Shown here piece after piece: positions 29,497 to 38,388 of a stretch of 61,373 nt of DNA. Origin of the DNA: Cellulosimicrobium cellulans (lineage in GTDB: Bacteria; Actinomycetota; Actinomycetes; Actinomycetales; Cellulomonadaceae). A program made the translations under genes and the position numbers. The DNA is taken from assembly GCF_006539945.1 (NCBI RefSeq), contig NZ_BJNZ01000028.1:1-61373 (forward strand). The letters run 5' to 3'. A model generated the notes under the pieces. It was not told the DNA's origin, ran no database searches, and saw only the letters and a program-made list of their open reading frames with translations. Within the stretch, counting starts at the first letter, position 1; each line of letters starts with the position of its first letter.

Positions 29497-30168
29497 TCAT
29501 GCCCGCAGGCCGGACTCGAACGCGGCGCGGACCACCTCGGTGGCGAACGCCGCGTCGTCGACGTAGGCGGACGCGGAGCACACGACCGTCCCCGGGGCGG
29601 CGACGCGCCACCACGATCCGGCGACCGGGACCACGAGCACGGCGCCACGCACGTCACCGATCCCGACGCCGTGCGTGCGGGCCACGTCCGCGGCGAGCGC
29701 GCGACGGTGGTCCGCCGCGGTTCGTCGGTGCAGCACCTCGGCGCGGTCCGCCTCGCGCTCCGCGAGGGCACGGTGCGCCTCGGGCAACAGGCGCGCGACG
29801 GCGTCGCGCAGCGCGGGCACGTCGTCCAGCGCCGCGAATGCGGGCGGTGAGCCGACGGCGTCCCGCGCCACGGACCGCGCGCGGACCCAGCCGAGGAACG
29901 CGTCCTCCCCCGACGGAGGCTCCTCGATCCTTCCGGCGGCCTCGAACGCGAGGGCGGCGCGCCACCAGACGATCCATCGCGACGCCGCGGCATCGCGCGC
30001 GTCCGCCGGGAGCAGCGCCGACCGGTCGGCCGGTGCCGGCTCGCAGTGCGGCGGCGTGTCGTCGACCGCGGCGACGAGCCCGAGCGCGTCGCGGACCCAC
30101 AGCAGCAGGTCGAGGTCCCCGCCGTCCGACACCGACAGGCGCCACCCCGGCCGAGCCTCGAACCGCAC
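29497..30168 (-). CDS. hypothetical protein
   Basis: Protein of 223 residues that I do not recognise. It has no signal peptide or membrane helix. It begins VRFEARPGWRLSVSDGG, has RWIVWWRAALAFEAAG in the middle, an acidic-basic helical stretch (EAHRALAEREADRAEVLHRR), and ends with WWRVAAPGTVVCSASAYVD. The GTG at 30168 follows GAGAGGGG at workable spacing. It lies 43 bases after dusB on the same strand and may be co-transcribed. High Ala/Arg content makes it a less certain gene than its neighbours, but the codon use fits coding sequence. Confidence 0.68.
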   Translation of the reverse strand: MRFEARPGWRLSVSDGGDLDLLLWVRDALGLVAAVDDTPPHCEPAPADRSALLPADARDAAASRWIVWWRAALAFEAAGRIEEPPSGEDAFLGWVRARSVARDAVGSPPAFAALDDVPALRDAVARLLPEAHRALAEREADRAEVLHRRTAADHRRALAADVARTHGVGIGDVRGAVLVVPVAGSWWRVAAPGTVVCSASAYVDDAAFATEVVRAAFESGLRA

Positions 30169-30211
30169 CGCGGACCCCTCTCGCTCGTCGCCGTGGGCTG
30201 TCGGACCGGCG

Positions 30212-31456
30212 TCAGCCGCCGGAGACGCTCAGCTCGGCCTCGCGCAGGCGCTCCTCGTTCTCGGCGTCGAGCTCGCGCGAGTCCAGCCACCCGTAGGGCA
30301 GGTGCGGCGTCTTGGGCGACCCGGCACGGCCGCGCTGCCCCTCGGCGGCCTCGCCGGGGTACGGGGCGTCCAGGTCGAGCGCGTCGAGGTGCCCGCGCAG
30401 CTCGTCGAGGGTCGAGACCATCGCGAGCGCGCGGCGCGCGTCGCCGCCCACCGCGTAGCCCTTGAGGTACCAGGCCATGTGCTTGCGCAGGTCGCGCATG
30501 CCCTTGCCCTCGTCGCCGTCGAAGTACTCGATCATGAGCTCGCCGTGGCGGTAGATCGTGTCGGCCACCTCGCGCAGCCCGGGTCGCACGCGCTCGGACC
30601 GGCCCGCGAACGCGGCGGCGAGGTCGGCGAACAGCCACGGCCGCCCCTGGCACCCGCGTCCGACGACGACGCCGTCGCAGCCCGTCTCGCGCACCATGCG
30701 GACCGCGTCCTCGGCGGACCAGATGTCGCCGTTGCCGAGCACCGGCACGCTCGTGACCGCCTCCTTGAGGCGGGCGATCGCGGTCCAGTCCGCGGTGCCC
30801 GAGTAGTGCTCGGCGGCCGTGCGCGCGTGCAGCGCGACCGCGGCGACGCCGAGGCCCTCGGCGATGCGGCCGGCCTCGAGGTAGGTGAGGTGGTCGTCGT
30901 CGATGCCCTTGCGCATCTTCACCGTGACGGGGACCCCGTACGGGCGCGCCGCCTCGACGGCGCCCCGCACGATCGCGGTGAACAGGTCGCGCTTCCAGGG
31001 CAGTGCCGCTCCCCCGCCCTTGCGCGTCACCTTGGGCACCGGGCAGCCGAAGTTGAGGTCGACGTGGTCGGCACGGTCCTCGGTGACGATGATGCGCACG
31101 GCCTCGCGCACGGTCGCCGGGTCCACGCCGTACACCTGCGCAGAGCGGGGCGTCTCGTCCGCGCCGAACGTCACGATGCGCAGCGCCTCGGTGTTGCGCT
31201 CGACGAGCGCGCGGCTCGTGACCATCTCGGCCACGTAGAGGCCCGGGTCGTCGCCGCCGCTCGCACCGGCCTCGCGGCACAGCGTGCGGAAGGCGCGGTT
31301 CGTGACGCCCGCCATCGGGGCGAGGACCACCGGCGTCCGGGCGACGATCGGGCCGATCCGCAGCGGCGCGAGCAGCGGACCCGCGCCGGCGGAGGCCGTG
31401 CCGGGGTCGCTGGTCGTCGTGCTGAGGACGGGGGCGGGAGCAGTCACGCGCTCCAT
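30212..31456 (-). CDS. dusB: tRNA-dihydrouridine synthase DusB
   Basis: FMN-dependent reduction of uridines in tRNA. The 414-residue protein has VVLAPMAGVTNRAFR at the N-terminus, the active-site region VDLNFGCPVPKVTRKGGGAALP with the catalytic Cys, the FMN-site KMRKGIDDDH and RTAAEHYSGTADW, and VVVGRGCQGRPW. It is a full-length Dus family member. ATG at 31456 begins just before the dusB core, with GGATGGGA upstream as a weak ribosome binding site. It diverges from the small membrane protein gene at 31573. Confidence 0.93.
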   Translation of the reverse strand: MERVTAPAPVLSTTTSDPGTASAGAGPLLAPLRIGPIVARTPVVLAPMAGVTNRAFRTLCREAGASGGDDPGLYVAEMVTSRALVERNTEALRIVTFGADETPRSAQVYGVDPATVREAVRIIVTEDRADHVDLNFGCPVPKVTRKGGGAALPWKRDLFTAIVRGAVEAARPYGVPVTVKMRKGIDDDHLTYLEAGRIAEGLGVAAVALHARTAAEHYSGTADWTAIARLKEAVTSVPVLGNGDIWSAEDAVRMVRETGCDGVVVGRGCQGRPWLFADLAAAFAGRSERVRPGLREVADTIYRHGELMIEYFDGDEGKGMRDLRKHMAWYLKGYAVGGDARRALAMVSTLDELRGHLDALDLDAPYPGEAAEGQRGRAGSPKTPHLPYGWLDSRELDAENEERLREAELSVSGG

Positions 31457-31572
31457 TGTCCCATCCGGTGCGGCCTCACCCGCGAGAGGCGTTCAGCGAG
31501 CGAGCAGCGGCCGGTCGTGGCAGTGTTGAGGAGGTCCGGCAATCCGGGCCGGACATGGACGAAAGGGACGAC

Positions 31573-31731
31573 ATGCCTCTCTGGCTCATCCTGGTCATCG
31601 TCGGCGCCGTGCTGCTCATCCTCGGCGTCGCCATCGAGGCCGCGAAGATCCTCATCTGGATCGGCATCATCGTGCTGGTCGTGAGCCTCGTGATCGGTCT
31701 GCTCAACCGGGCGAAGGGGGCGGCCCGCTAG
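31573..31731 (+). CDS. small hydrophobic membrane protein
   Basis: A 52-residue protein made almost wholly of two hydrophobic stretches (PLWLILVIVGAVLLILGV and ILIWIGIIVLVVSLVIGLL) ending in NRAKGAAR. It is probably a two-helix membrane peptide. The ATG at 31573 follows AAAGGGA at five bases, better than the in-frame ATG at 31555. A GTCCGGC/GCCGGAC hairpin lies in its leader (31534-31554). It is convergent with glyS across a strong terminator. Function is unknown. Confidence 0.72.
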   Translation: MPLWLILVIVGAVLLILGVAIEAAKILIWIGIIVLVVSLVIGLLNRAKGAAR

Positions 31732-31772
31732 CGCGAGGCCGCAGGGGGCGACGCGTCCCGACACGACGCGAC

Positions 31773-31805
31773 GGAGGGGCGGGACCGCAACGGTCCCGTC
31801 CCTCC
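31773..31805. terminator. Bidirectional terminator between small membrane protein and glyS
   Basis: Fourteen-base-pair stem with one G-T pair and a five-base loop, located between two convergent genes. Confidence 0.85.
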
Positions 31806-31852
31806 TGCGTGCCCGGCGCGCGGACCCTCGGGGCGCGCGCTCGGGCAGACGG

Positions 31853-33256
31853 TCAGGCGCCGAGCAGGTGCCCCGCCAGGTACTCGGTGACCTTGTCCAG
31901 CGCGACGCGCTCCTGGGCCATCGAGTCGCGGTGCCGGATCGTCACGGCCTGGTCGTCGAGCGTGTCGAAGTCGACCGTGATGCAGAACGGCGTGCCGATC
32001 TCGTCCTGGCGGCGGTACCGGCGGCCGATGGCACCGGCGTCGTCGAAGTCGACGTTCCAGTACTTGCGCAGCTCGGTCGCGAGGCCCTTCGCCTTGGGCG
32101 AGAGCTGCTCGTTGCGGCTCAGCGGCAGGACGGCGGCCTTGACCGGCGCGAGGCGGTGGTCGAGGCGCAGGACCGTGCGCGTGTCCACGCCGCCCTTCGC
32201 GTTGGGGGCCTCGTCCTCGGTGTACGCCTCGACGAGGAACGCCATGAGCGAGCGCGTGAGGCCCGCGGCCGGCTCGATGACGTACGGCACCCAGCGCTCG
32301 TTCTTCGTCTGGTCGAAGTACGAGAGGTCCTTGCCGGAGTGTTCGGCGTGCGTCTTGAGGTCGAAGTCGGTGCGGTTCGCGATGCCCTCGAGCTCGCCCC
32401 ACTCCGAGCCGGAGAAGCCGAAGCGGTACTCGATGTCGACCGTGCGGGTCGAGTAGTGCGACAGCTTCTCCTGCGGGTGCTCGTACAGGCGCAGGTTGTC
32501 GCGCGCGATGCCCAGGTCGACGTACCAGTCGGTGCGCGTGTCGATCCAGTACTGGTGCCACTCGGCGTCCGTGCCCGGCTCGACGAAGAACTCCATCTCC
32601 ATCTGCTCGAACTCGCGCGTGCGGAAGATGAAGTTGCCCGGCGTGATCTCGTTGCGGAACGACTTGCCGATCTGGCCGATGCCGAAGGGCGGCTTCTTGC
32701 GGCTCGCGCCCATGACGTTGGCGAAGTTCACGAAGATGCCCTGAGCCGTCTCCGGGCGCAGGTAGTGCAGGCCCGACTCGTCCTCGACGGGGCCGAGGTA
32801 CGTCTTGAGCATCATGTTGAAGTCGCGGGGCTCGGTCCACTGTCCGCGCGTGCCGCAGTTCGGGCAGACGATCTCGGCGAGGCCGCCCTCGGGCGCACGG
32901 CCCTTCTTCTCCTCGAACTCCTCGATCATCTGGTCCTCGCGGAACCGCTTGTGGCAGTGCAGGCACTCCGTGAGCGGGTCGGTGAAGACGCCGACGTGGC
33001 CCGAGGCGACCCAGACCTGGCGCGGGAGGATGACGGAGGAGTCGAGGCCCACGACGTCGTCGCGGCTGGTGACCATCGCACGCCACCACTGCTTCTTGAT
33101 GTTCTCTTTGAGCTCGGTACCGAGCGGCCCGTAGTCCCAGGCGGAGCGGGTACCGCCGTAGATCTCGCCCGAGGGGAAGACGAACCCGCGCCGCTTGGCG
33201 AGGGAGACGACGGCGTCGAGACGGGCGGTGGGTGAGGGCGCTGCGGCCACGGACAT
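31853..33256 (-). CDS. glyS: glycyl-tRNA synthetase (alpha2 type)
   Basis: Charges tRNA-Gly; class II enzyme of the dimeric type found in actinobacteria. The 467-residue protein has [41 protein letters not shown] as motif 2 loop region, [29 protein letters not shown], and the C-terminal anticodon-binding domain from about residue 340. Starts ATG 33256 and GTG 33250 are both possible: AGGAG lies only two bases before the ATG but eight before the GTG. It is divergent from the zinc operon. Confidence 0.95.
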   Translation of the reverse strand: MSVAAAPSPTARLDAVVSLAKRRGFVFPSGEIYGGTRSAWDYGPLGTELKENIKKQWWRAMVTSRDDVVGLDSSVILPRQVWVASGHVGVFTDPLTECLHCHKRFREDQMIEEFEEKKGRAPEGGLAEIVCPNCGTRGQWTEPRDFNMMLKTYLGPVEDESGLHYLRPETAQGIFVNFANVMGASRKKPPFGIGQIGKSFRNEITPGNFIFRTREFEQMEMEFFVEPGTDAEWHQYWIDTRTDWYVDLGIARDNLRLYEHPQEKLSHYSTRTVDIEYRFGFSGSEWGELEGIANRTDFDLKTHAEHSGKDLSYFDQTKNERWVPYVIEPAAGLTRSLMAFLVEAYTEDEAPNAKGGVDTRTVLRLDHRLAPVKAAVLPLSRNEQLSPKAKGLATELRKYWNVDFDDAGAIGRRYRRQDEIGTPFCITVDFDTLDDQAVTIRHRDSMAQERVALDKVTEYLAGHLLGA

Positions 33257-33375
33257 CACTCCTGGTGCTCACGGCCCCGCACGTGGCTCGTGGGGGCTGG
33301 ACGGGTGGGCGACGCCCGCACGGGCGCCGACCGACCAGCGTACCCGGCCGTGACCCGGCTCACCGGGAACGGTTT

Positions 33376-33390
33376 TGACATTCATTCTCA
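33376..33390 (+). promoter_or_regulatory. zur box: Zur-box-like site before znuA
   Basis: TGACATTCATTCTCA matches the TGAAAATCATTTTCA consensus remembered for actinobacterial Zur at 12 of 15 positions. It overlaps TTGACA at 33375-33380, a possible -35 element. The site begins 30 bases before the znuA start, and zur is the last gene of the same operon. Repression by zinc-bound Zur is inferred. Confidence 0.68.
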
Positions 33391-33405
33391 AGAAGGCGGA
33401 GACTG

Positions 33406-34401
33406 GTGGTCATGCACCGCTCCCCCGCCCGGCGCCGTCGCGCCCTCGCCACCACCGCCGCCCTCGCCACGGCCGCGCTCGTCGCGGCGTGCTCCCCCGG
33501 TGCCGGCGGCTCGGGAGGGGGCGGCGACGACGGCCGGCTCCAGGTGCTCGCGTCGTTCTACCCGCTCCAGTACGTCGTCGAGCAGGTCGGCGGGGAGCAC
33601 GTCGACGTCTCGAACCTCACGCCGCCCGCGGCCGAGCCGCACGACCTGGAGCTCGCGCCCGCGCAGGTCCGCTCGATCGGCGACGCCGACCTCGTCGTCT
33701 ACCTCTCGGGGTTCCAGCCCGCGGTGGACGAAGGCATCGAGCAGCGGGCGCCCGAGCACGTGGTCGACGCCGCGGCGTCGGCCGGGCTCGAGGAGCACCC
33801 CGGCGGCGAGGGCGACCACGCCGACGAGACCGCGGAGGAGCACGCCGAGCACGCGGACGAGTCCGGGGACGGCCACGACCACGGCCCCACGGACCCGCAC
33901 TTCTGGCTCGACCCGACGCGCCTGGCCGCCGTGGGCGACGCCGTCGCCGACGAGCTCTCCGCGATCGACCCCGACCACGCGGACGACTACGCGGCCGGCG
34001 CCGCCGCCCTCACCGCGGACCTCGACGACCTGGACGCGGAGTTCGCCGCGGCGCTCGCGCCGTGCGCGGGCGCGACGCTCGTCACCTCGCACGAGGCCTT
34101 CGGCTACCTCGCCGAGCGCTACGACCTGCATCAGGTCGGGATCTCCGGGATCGACCCGGAGGCGGAGCCCTCGCCCGCGCGCCTGCGCGAGGTGGGCGAG
34201 GTCGTCCGGGAGAACGGCGTGACCACGCTCTTCTTCGAGACCCTCGTCAGCCCCAAGGTGACCCAGACGCTCGCCGACGACCTCGGTGTCCGGACCGCGC
34301 TGCTCGACCCGCTCGAGAGCCTCGCGGAGGGCGCGACGGACTACCGTGAGGTCATGGAGTCCAACCTCGAGGCGCTCACCTCCGGCCTCGTCTGCTCATG
34401 A
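33406..34401 (+). CDS. znuA: zinc ABC transporter binding lipoprotein ZnuA
   Basis: High-affinity metal-binding lipoprotein, 331 residues. The signal peptide ends in the lipobox LVAACSP. Metal ligands are seen in PAAEPHDLELAP, in the His/Asp/Glu-rich loop (about residues 130-165, with GHDHGPTDPHFWLDP) and in LVTSHEAFGYLA. The length of the His-rich loop points to zinc rather than manganese. GTG at 33406 follows GGCGGAGA; ATG at 33412 is an alternative. It is the first gene after the Zur-box-like site and overlaps znuC by four bases (ATGA). Confidence 0.93.
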   Translation: MVMHRSPARRRRALATTAALATAALVAACSPGAGGSGGGGDDGRLQVLASFYPLQYVVEQVGGEHVDVSNLTPPAAEPHDLELAPAQVRSIGDADLVVYLSGFQPAVDEGIEQRAPEHVVDAAASAGLEEHPGGEGDHADETAEEHAEHADESGDGHDHGPTDPHFWLDPTRLAAVGDAVADELSAIDPDHADDYAAGAAALTADLDDLDAEFAAALAPCAGATLVTSHEAFGYLAERYDLHQVGISGIDPEAEPSPARLREVGEVVRENGVTTLFFETLVSPKVTQTLADDLGVRTALLDPLESLAEGATDYREVMESNLEALTSGLVCS

Positions 34402-35228
34402 CGGACGCAGCGGAGCTCGTCGCCGCGCGCGACGTCCACGTGACCCTCGGCGGGAGCGAGATCCTGCGCGGCATCGACCTGACGGTCCGCGCCGGCGAGG
34501 TCGTCGCGGTCCTCGGCGCCAACGGGTCGGGCAAGTCGACGCTCGTGCGGGCGCTCGTCGGGATCGTGCCGCTGTCCCGCGGCTCCGTCGACCTGTTCGG
34601 CGCACCGCTCGGTCCCCGCCTTCCCTGGCAGCGGCTCGGATACGTGCCGCAGCGCGTCGCCGCGCCGTCGGGCATGCCTTCCACGGCGTCCGAGGTCGTC
34701 GCCTCCGGACTCCTCGGCGGCGGCCGTCTCCGGCTCCCCCGCGGCTGGCGGGCGCGCACGGTCGAGGCGCTCGACCTCGTGGGGCTCGCCGACCGCGCGG
34801 ACGACTCCACCGCCGAGCTGTCGGGCGGCCAGCAGCAGCGCGTGCTCATCGCACGGGCCCTGGTCCGCCGGCCCGACCTCCTCGTCCTCGACGAGCCGGT
34901 CGCCGGCGTGGACAAGCCCAGCCAGGAGGCTTTCGCCGCGACCATGACGCGGCTCGTCGGCGACGGGCTCACCGTGCTCGTCGTCCTCCACGAGCTCGGG
35001 GCGCTCGCCCCTCTCATCGAGCGCGCCGTCGTGCTGCGGCACGGCCGCGTCGTGCACGACGGCGCCCCGCCCCGCGCGTCGTCGACCCACGCCGGCGCCG
35101 CGCACCAGCACCTGCACCCGCACGAGCCCGCGGACAGCGACAACCGCGCCACGGGCCCGGAGACGGGTCTCACCGACACCCTGAACCCCGACCTCGCCGC
35201 GGGCCATGCACCCAGGACGGCCTCATGA
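34398..35228 (+). CDS. znuC: zinc ABC transporter ATPase ZnuC
   Basis: Energises zinc import; 276 residues. Walker A is GANGSGKST, the signature LSGGQQQRVLIARAL, Walker B LLVLDEPVAG, and the switch His is in VVLHELG. A C-terminal extension is rich in His (HAGAAHQHLHPHEP) and may bind zinc. The ATG overlaps the znuA stop (ATGA) and its own stop overlaps znuB in the same way. Confidence 0.93.
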   Translation: MTDAAELVAARDVHVTLGGSEILRGIDLTVRAGEVVAVLGANGSGKSTLVRALVGIVPLSRGSVDLFGAPLGPRLPWQRLGYVPQRVAAPSGMPSTASEVVASGLLGGGRLRLPRGWRARTVEALDLVGLADRADDSTAELSGGQQQRVLIARALVRRPDLLVLDEPVAGVDKPSQEAFAATMTRLVGDGLTVLVVLHELGALAPLIERAVVLRHGRVVHDGAPPRASSTHAGAAHQHLHPHEPADSDNRATGPETGLTDTLNPDLAAGHAPRTAS

Positions 35229-36193
35229 CCACGTTGTTCTCCGAGATCTCCTTGATGCTCACCGACCCGCTCATGCAGCGCGCTCTCCTCGCCGCGCTCC
35301 TGGTCGGCGTCAGCGCGCCCGTCGTGGGCACCTACCTCGTGCAGCGCAAGCTCTCGCTCCTCGGCGACGGCATCGGACACGTCGCCCTCACCGGCGTCGC
35401 GCTCGGCTGGCTCGTCGGCGCCGCGATGGGCGTCGTCCCGAACGACGCGCTCGCGATCCCGGGCGCGGTGGTCGCGGCCGTGCTCGGTGCGGTCGCCATC
35501 GAGGTCGTGCGCGAGCGCGGCCGCACGAGCGGCGACCTCGCGCTCGCGCTCCTCTTCTACGGCGGCATCGCCGGCGGCGTGCTGCTCATCGGCCTCGCGG
35601 GCGGCTCGTCCGGGAGCCTCATGCAGTACCTGTTCGGCTCCATCTCGACCGTCACGTCCTCGGACCTCGTCCTCACGGTCGTGCTCAGCGCGGTGATCCT
35701 GCTGGTCGGCGTCGGGCTGCGCGCGGCCCTGTTCTCCGTGAGCCACGACGAGGAGTTCGCGCGCGCGTCGGGCCTGCCCGTGCGCACGCTCAACATCGCG
35801 GTCGCCGTCGTCGCCGCGCTCACCGTGACGGTCTCGATGCGGGTCGTCGGGCTGCTGCTCGTCAGCGCCCTGATGATCGTGCCCGTCGCGGTCGCGCAGC
35901 TCGTCACGCGCTCGTTCCGCCGGACGATGCTCGTCGCGTCCGTCGTGGGCGTGGTCGTGTGCGTCGTCGGGCTGTCCTTCACGTACTGGAACAACGTCTC
36001 TCCCGGCGCGACCATCGTGGTCCTCGCGATCGCGACGTACCTCCTCGTCGCCGTCCTGCGGCCTCTGTGGGTCCGGCGACGCCCGCGCGTGGCACGTGAC
36101 CCGCACCCGGACATCCCCGACGACGTCGAGCTCGACCTCGTACCCTCGGGGGCGTCGGACCGCACACCCGGAGGTGACACGTGCAGCGCATGA
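35225..36193 (+). CDS. znuB: zinc ABC transporter permease ZnuB
   Basis: Membrane channel of the importer, 322 residues with about eight to nine hydrophobic helices. LMQRALLAALLVGVSAPVVGTYLVQRKLSLLGDGIGHVALTGVALG is the family N-terminus and GLLLVSALMIVPVAVAQL the conserved later segment. The Arg-rich, acidic C-terminal tail is hydrophilic. ATG overlaps the znuC stop. The first bases of zur lie inside its 3' end (13-base overlap). Confidence 0.92.
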   Translation: MTTLFSEISLMLTDPLMQRALLAALLVGVSAPVVGTYLVQRKLSLLGDGIGHVALTGVALGWLVGAAMGVVPNDALAIPGAVVAAVLGAVAIEVVRERGRTSGDLALALLFYGGIAGGVLLIGLAGGSSGSLMQYLFGSISTVTSSDLVLTVVLSAVILLVGVGLRAALFSVSHDEEFARASGLPVRTLNIAVAVVAALTVTVSMRVVGLLLVSALMIVPVAVAQLVTRSFRRTMLVASVVGVVVCVVGLSFTYWNNVSPGATIVVLAIATYLLVAVLRPLWVRRRPRVARDPHPDIPDDVELDLVPSGASDRTPGGDTCSA

Positions 36194-36579
36194 CCCGGCA
36201 GCGCGCGGCCGTCTCGGACGCGCTGGAGGACCTCGACGACTTCCGCAGCGCCCAGCAGCTCCACGAGATCCTGCGCACGCGCGGGGACAACGTGGGGCTC
36301 GCGACCGTCTACCGCACGCTCCAGAGCCTCGCGGACGGCGGCGACGTCGACGTGCTGCGCACCGAGGAGGGCGAGAACCTCTACCGCCGGTGCGAGCGCC
36401 GCGAGCACCACCACCACCTCGTGTGCCGCACGTGCGGTCGAACCGTCGAGATCGACGGCCCGACCGTCGAGGCGTGGGCCAACCAGGTGGGCACGTCGCA
36501 CGGGTTCGTCGACATCCAGCACACGATCGAGCTGTTCGGCACGTGCGCGGGGTGCGCACGCGCGTCCGTGCGGGACTGA
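36181..36579 (+). CDS. zur: Fur-family zinc uptake regulator Zur
   Basis: Zinc-responsive repressor of 132 residues. The winged helix (residues about 1-75) includes TRQRAAVSDALEDLDDFRSAQQLHEILRTRG and LATVYRTLQSLA. Metal-binding residues include HHHHLVCRTCGRTVEI and the C-terminal TCAGCAR structural zinc site. The GTG at 36181 follows CCGGAGGTGACAC, and the gene overlaps znuB by 13 bases. It is the last gene of the operon and probably represses it through the site at 33376. A Fur role for iron is less likely given the neighbours. Confidence 0.92.
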   Translation: MQRMTRQRAAVSDALEDLDDFRSAQQLHEILRTRGDNVGLATVYRTLQSLADGGDVDVLRTEEGENLYRRCERREHHHHLVCRTCGRTVEIDGPTVEAWANQVGTSHGFVDIQHTIELFGTCAGCARASVRD

Positions 36580-36582
36580 GCC

Positions 36583-37188
36583 GTGCCCGCCGCGCTGGAC
36601 GGCGCCCCGTTCGCCGCTCTGTTCGCGTTCTTCTTCGCGATCGCGTTCGTGCGGACGCAGGCGACGTACTGGATCGCGCGGCTCGTCACGACGTGGACGC
36701 TCGACCGCACGCGGCCCGTGAAGCCGTGGGTCGCGCGCGTCCACGCGTGGCTGTCCGGCCGCTCCGCCGCGCGGGGGATCGAGACCGTCCGCCGCTGGGG
36801 CGTCCTCGCCGTCCCCGTGTCCTTCCTCGCGACCGGGACCAAGACGGTCGTCAACGCCGCCGCGGGCGTCGTCCGGATGCCGTTCGGCCGCTACCTCGCC
36901 GCGATGACGCTCGGGTGCGCGGTCCACGCGACCATCTACGCGACCGTCGGCTGGGCCGTGTGGACCGCCGCCTTCGCCGCGGCGACCGGGTCGCCGTGGG
37001 GCGTCGCGGCGCTGGTCCTCGTGGTCCTCGCCCTGGTCGTCGGGGCGGTCGTCATGGTTCGACGCCGCGCCGCCCGCGGCCGCGTCGCCGCGGCGGGATC
37101 GGCGGTCGCCCTCGACGGGACCGGCCTCGTCGTGGACGCCGACGCCCACGTGCAGGACGCGCGGGACGCGACGCCCCTCGACCGATGA
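36583..37188 (+). CDS. DedA/VTT-domain membrane protein
   Basis: Membrane protein of 201 residues with four to five hydrophobic stretches. The segment RRWGVLAVPVSFLATGTKTVVNAAAGVVRMPFGRYLAA matches the VTT (SNARE-associated) domain of DedA proteins, which are linked to lipid flipping and membrane homeostasis. An Arg-rich patch and an acidic tail are cytoplasmic. The GTG at 36583 follows the zur stop by three bases, so it is probably in the zinc operon transcript, though a role in zinc handling is not implied. Confidence 0.8.
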   Translation: MPAALDGAPFAALFAFFFAIAFVRTQATYWIARLVTTWTLDRTRPVKPWVARVHAWLSGRSAARGIETVRRWGVLAVPVSFLATGTKTVVNAAAGVVRMPFGRYLAAMTLGCAVHATIYATVGWAVWTAAFAAATGSPWGVAALVLVVLALVVGAVVMVRRRAARGRVAAAGSAVALDGTGLVVDADAHVQDARDATPLDR

Positions 37189-37218
37189 GATGACGCGCGC
37201 CCGACCGTCCGAACCTGC

Positions 37219-37896
37219 ATGACCACGTTCCTCCTGCTGCCCGGCGCCGGCGGCGACCCCGCGTACTGGGACCTGCTCGCGCCGGAGCTCGCTCGGCTCG
37301 GCCACCTCCCCGTCCCCGTCGACCTGCCCCAGCACGACGAGCGCTTCGGCTGGGCCGACCTCACCGACGTCGCCGTCGCGGCTCTGCGCCGTGCGGCCGG
37401 GCCCGTCGAGCGGGACGACCTCGTCGTCGTGGCCCAGTCCATGGGCGCATACGTCGGCCCGCTCGTGTGCGAGCGCGAGGCGGTCCGCCTGCTCGTGCTG
37501 CTCAACCCGATGATCCCGCTGCCCGGCGAGACAGGTGCCGACTGGTGGCGCGCGACCGACCACGCCGCGCGGCGCGGCGCGACGGGACTCGGGCCGTTCG
37601 ACCCCGTGGACGACTTCCTCCACGACGTGCCCGACGCCGTCGCAGCCGTCGTGGCGCAGAGCGATCGCGAGCCGTCCGAGCGCTCGTTCGCCGAGCCGTG
37701 GCCGGCCCGCTCGTGGCCCGACGTGCGGACGGTCGTGCTCCAGGGCGACGACGACCGGCTCTTCCCGGTGCCCTTCCAGCGCGCCGTCGCCCGCGAGCGT
37801 CTCGGCGCCCAGGTCGAGACGCTGCCCGGGGGCCATCTCGTGGCGCTGAGCCGGCCGGTCGAGCTCGCCGCCCGGCTCGACGCCCTCGCCGGCTGA
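37219..37896 (+). CDS. alpha/beta hydrolase
   Basis: Soluble enzyme of 225 residues. FLLLPGAGGDPAYWDLLAPEL is the oxyanion-side start, VVVAQSMGAYVGPLV holds the nucleophile elbow (Gln-Ser-Met-Gly, near residue 74), and VLQGDDDRLFP and LPGGHLVALSRP give the Asp and His of the triad. The motif is QSMG rather than the common GxSxG, as in a subset of small actinobacterial hydrolases. It lies 30 bases after the VTT gene. Substrate is unknown. Confidence 0.85.
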   Translation: MTTFLLLPGAGGDPAYWDLLAPELARLGHLPVPVDLPQHDERFGWADLTDVAVAALRRAAGPVERDDLVVVAQSMGAYVGPLVCEREAVRLLVLLNPMIPLPGETGADWWRATDHAARRGATGLGPFDPVDDFLHDVPDAVAAVVAQSDREPSERSFAEPWPARSWPDVRTVVLQGDDDRLFPVPFQRAVARERLGAQVETLPGGHLVALSRPVELAARLDALAG

Positions 37897-37930
37897 CAGC
37901 CCGTCCCGGGCGGGGCGATGACCGAGGGGG

Positions 37931-37946
37931 CCGGCGGCTCCGCCGG
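37931..37946. terminator. Short hairpin between convergent hydrolase and VOC genes
   Basis: CCGGCG and CGCCGG flank a four-base loop. It lies in the 57-base gap between the two stops. Confidence 0.45.
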
Positions 37947-37953
37947 ACCGGGC

Positions 37954-38331
37954 TCAGCCGAGCGTCGTCGCGGAGCCGTCGGCCGCGCCGACGCAGAACT
38001 GGTTGCCCTGCGGGTCCTCGAGCACCGCCCAGCGGTAGCCCGGCATCGTGTGCTCGGCGACGAACGTGGCACCGTCGGCCAGGAGCGCAGCGACGTCGGC
38101 CTCGCGGTCGGACGTCCCGAGGTCCAGGTGCAGCCGGTTCTTGCCGGGGGTCGGGTCCTCGACGCGCTGAAAGCCGAGGACCGGGGCGGTCACACCCTCC
38201 GCGGGCACGACCTCGAGGAACCACCCGTCCGACTCGTCGACCACCCGTCCGCCGAGCTGACGCGCCCACCACTGCGCGAGCGGTCGCGGGTCGGTGGAGT
38301 CGACGGTCACCATGCCGATGCTCAGAGCCAT
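37954..38331 (-). CDS. VOC family (glyoxalase-like) protein
   Basis: Protein of 125 residues of the vicinal oxygen chelate fold: SIGMVTVDSTDPRPLAQWWARQLGG and KNRLHLDLGTSDREADVAALLADGATFV, then WAVLEDPQGNQFCVG. This pattern is that of the glyoxalase-like domain proteins common in actinobacteria. ATG at 38331 starts the domain; an upstream start at 38373 adds a low-complexity tail. A -10 hexamer lies seven bases before the ATG. Substrate unknown. Confidence 0.85.
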   Translation of the reverse strand: MALSIGMVTVDSTDPRPLAQWWARQLGGRVVDESDGWFLEVVPAEGVTAPVLGFQRVEDPTPGKNRLHLDLGTSDREADVAALLADGATFVAEHTMPGYRWAVLEDPQGNQFCVGAADGSATTLG

Positions 38332-38338
38332 GACGCGC

Positions 38339-38344
38339 ACGCTA
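38339..38344 (-). promoter_or_regulatory. -10 element TAGCGT, leaderless VOC gene
   Basis: On the minus strand TAGCGT is followed by seven bases and the ATG at 38331. Confidence 0.5.
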
Positions 38345-38388
38345 CCGGCCGCCGCCCACGCCGTCCCCCGCACGGCCCGGCCACGACC

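Noticed and set aside
36181-36193. Frame error at the znuB-zur junction
   Set aside because: A 13-base overlap with GGAGG before the zur GTG is normal operon packing.
37219-37896. Lipase or esterase secretion
   Set aside because: No signal peptide or lipobox is seen; the enzyme is cytoplasmic as far as can be told.
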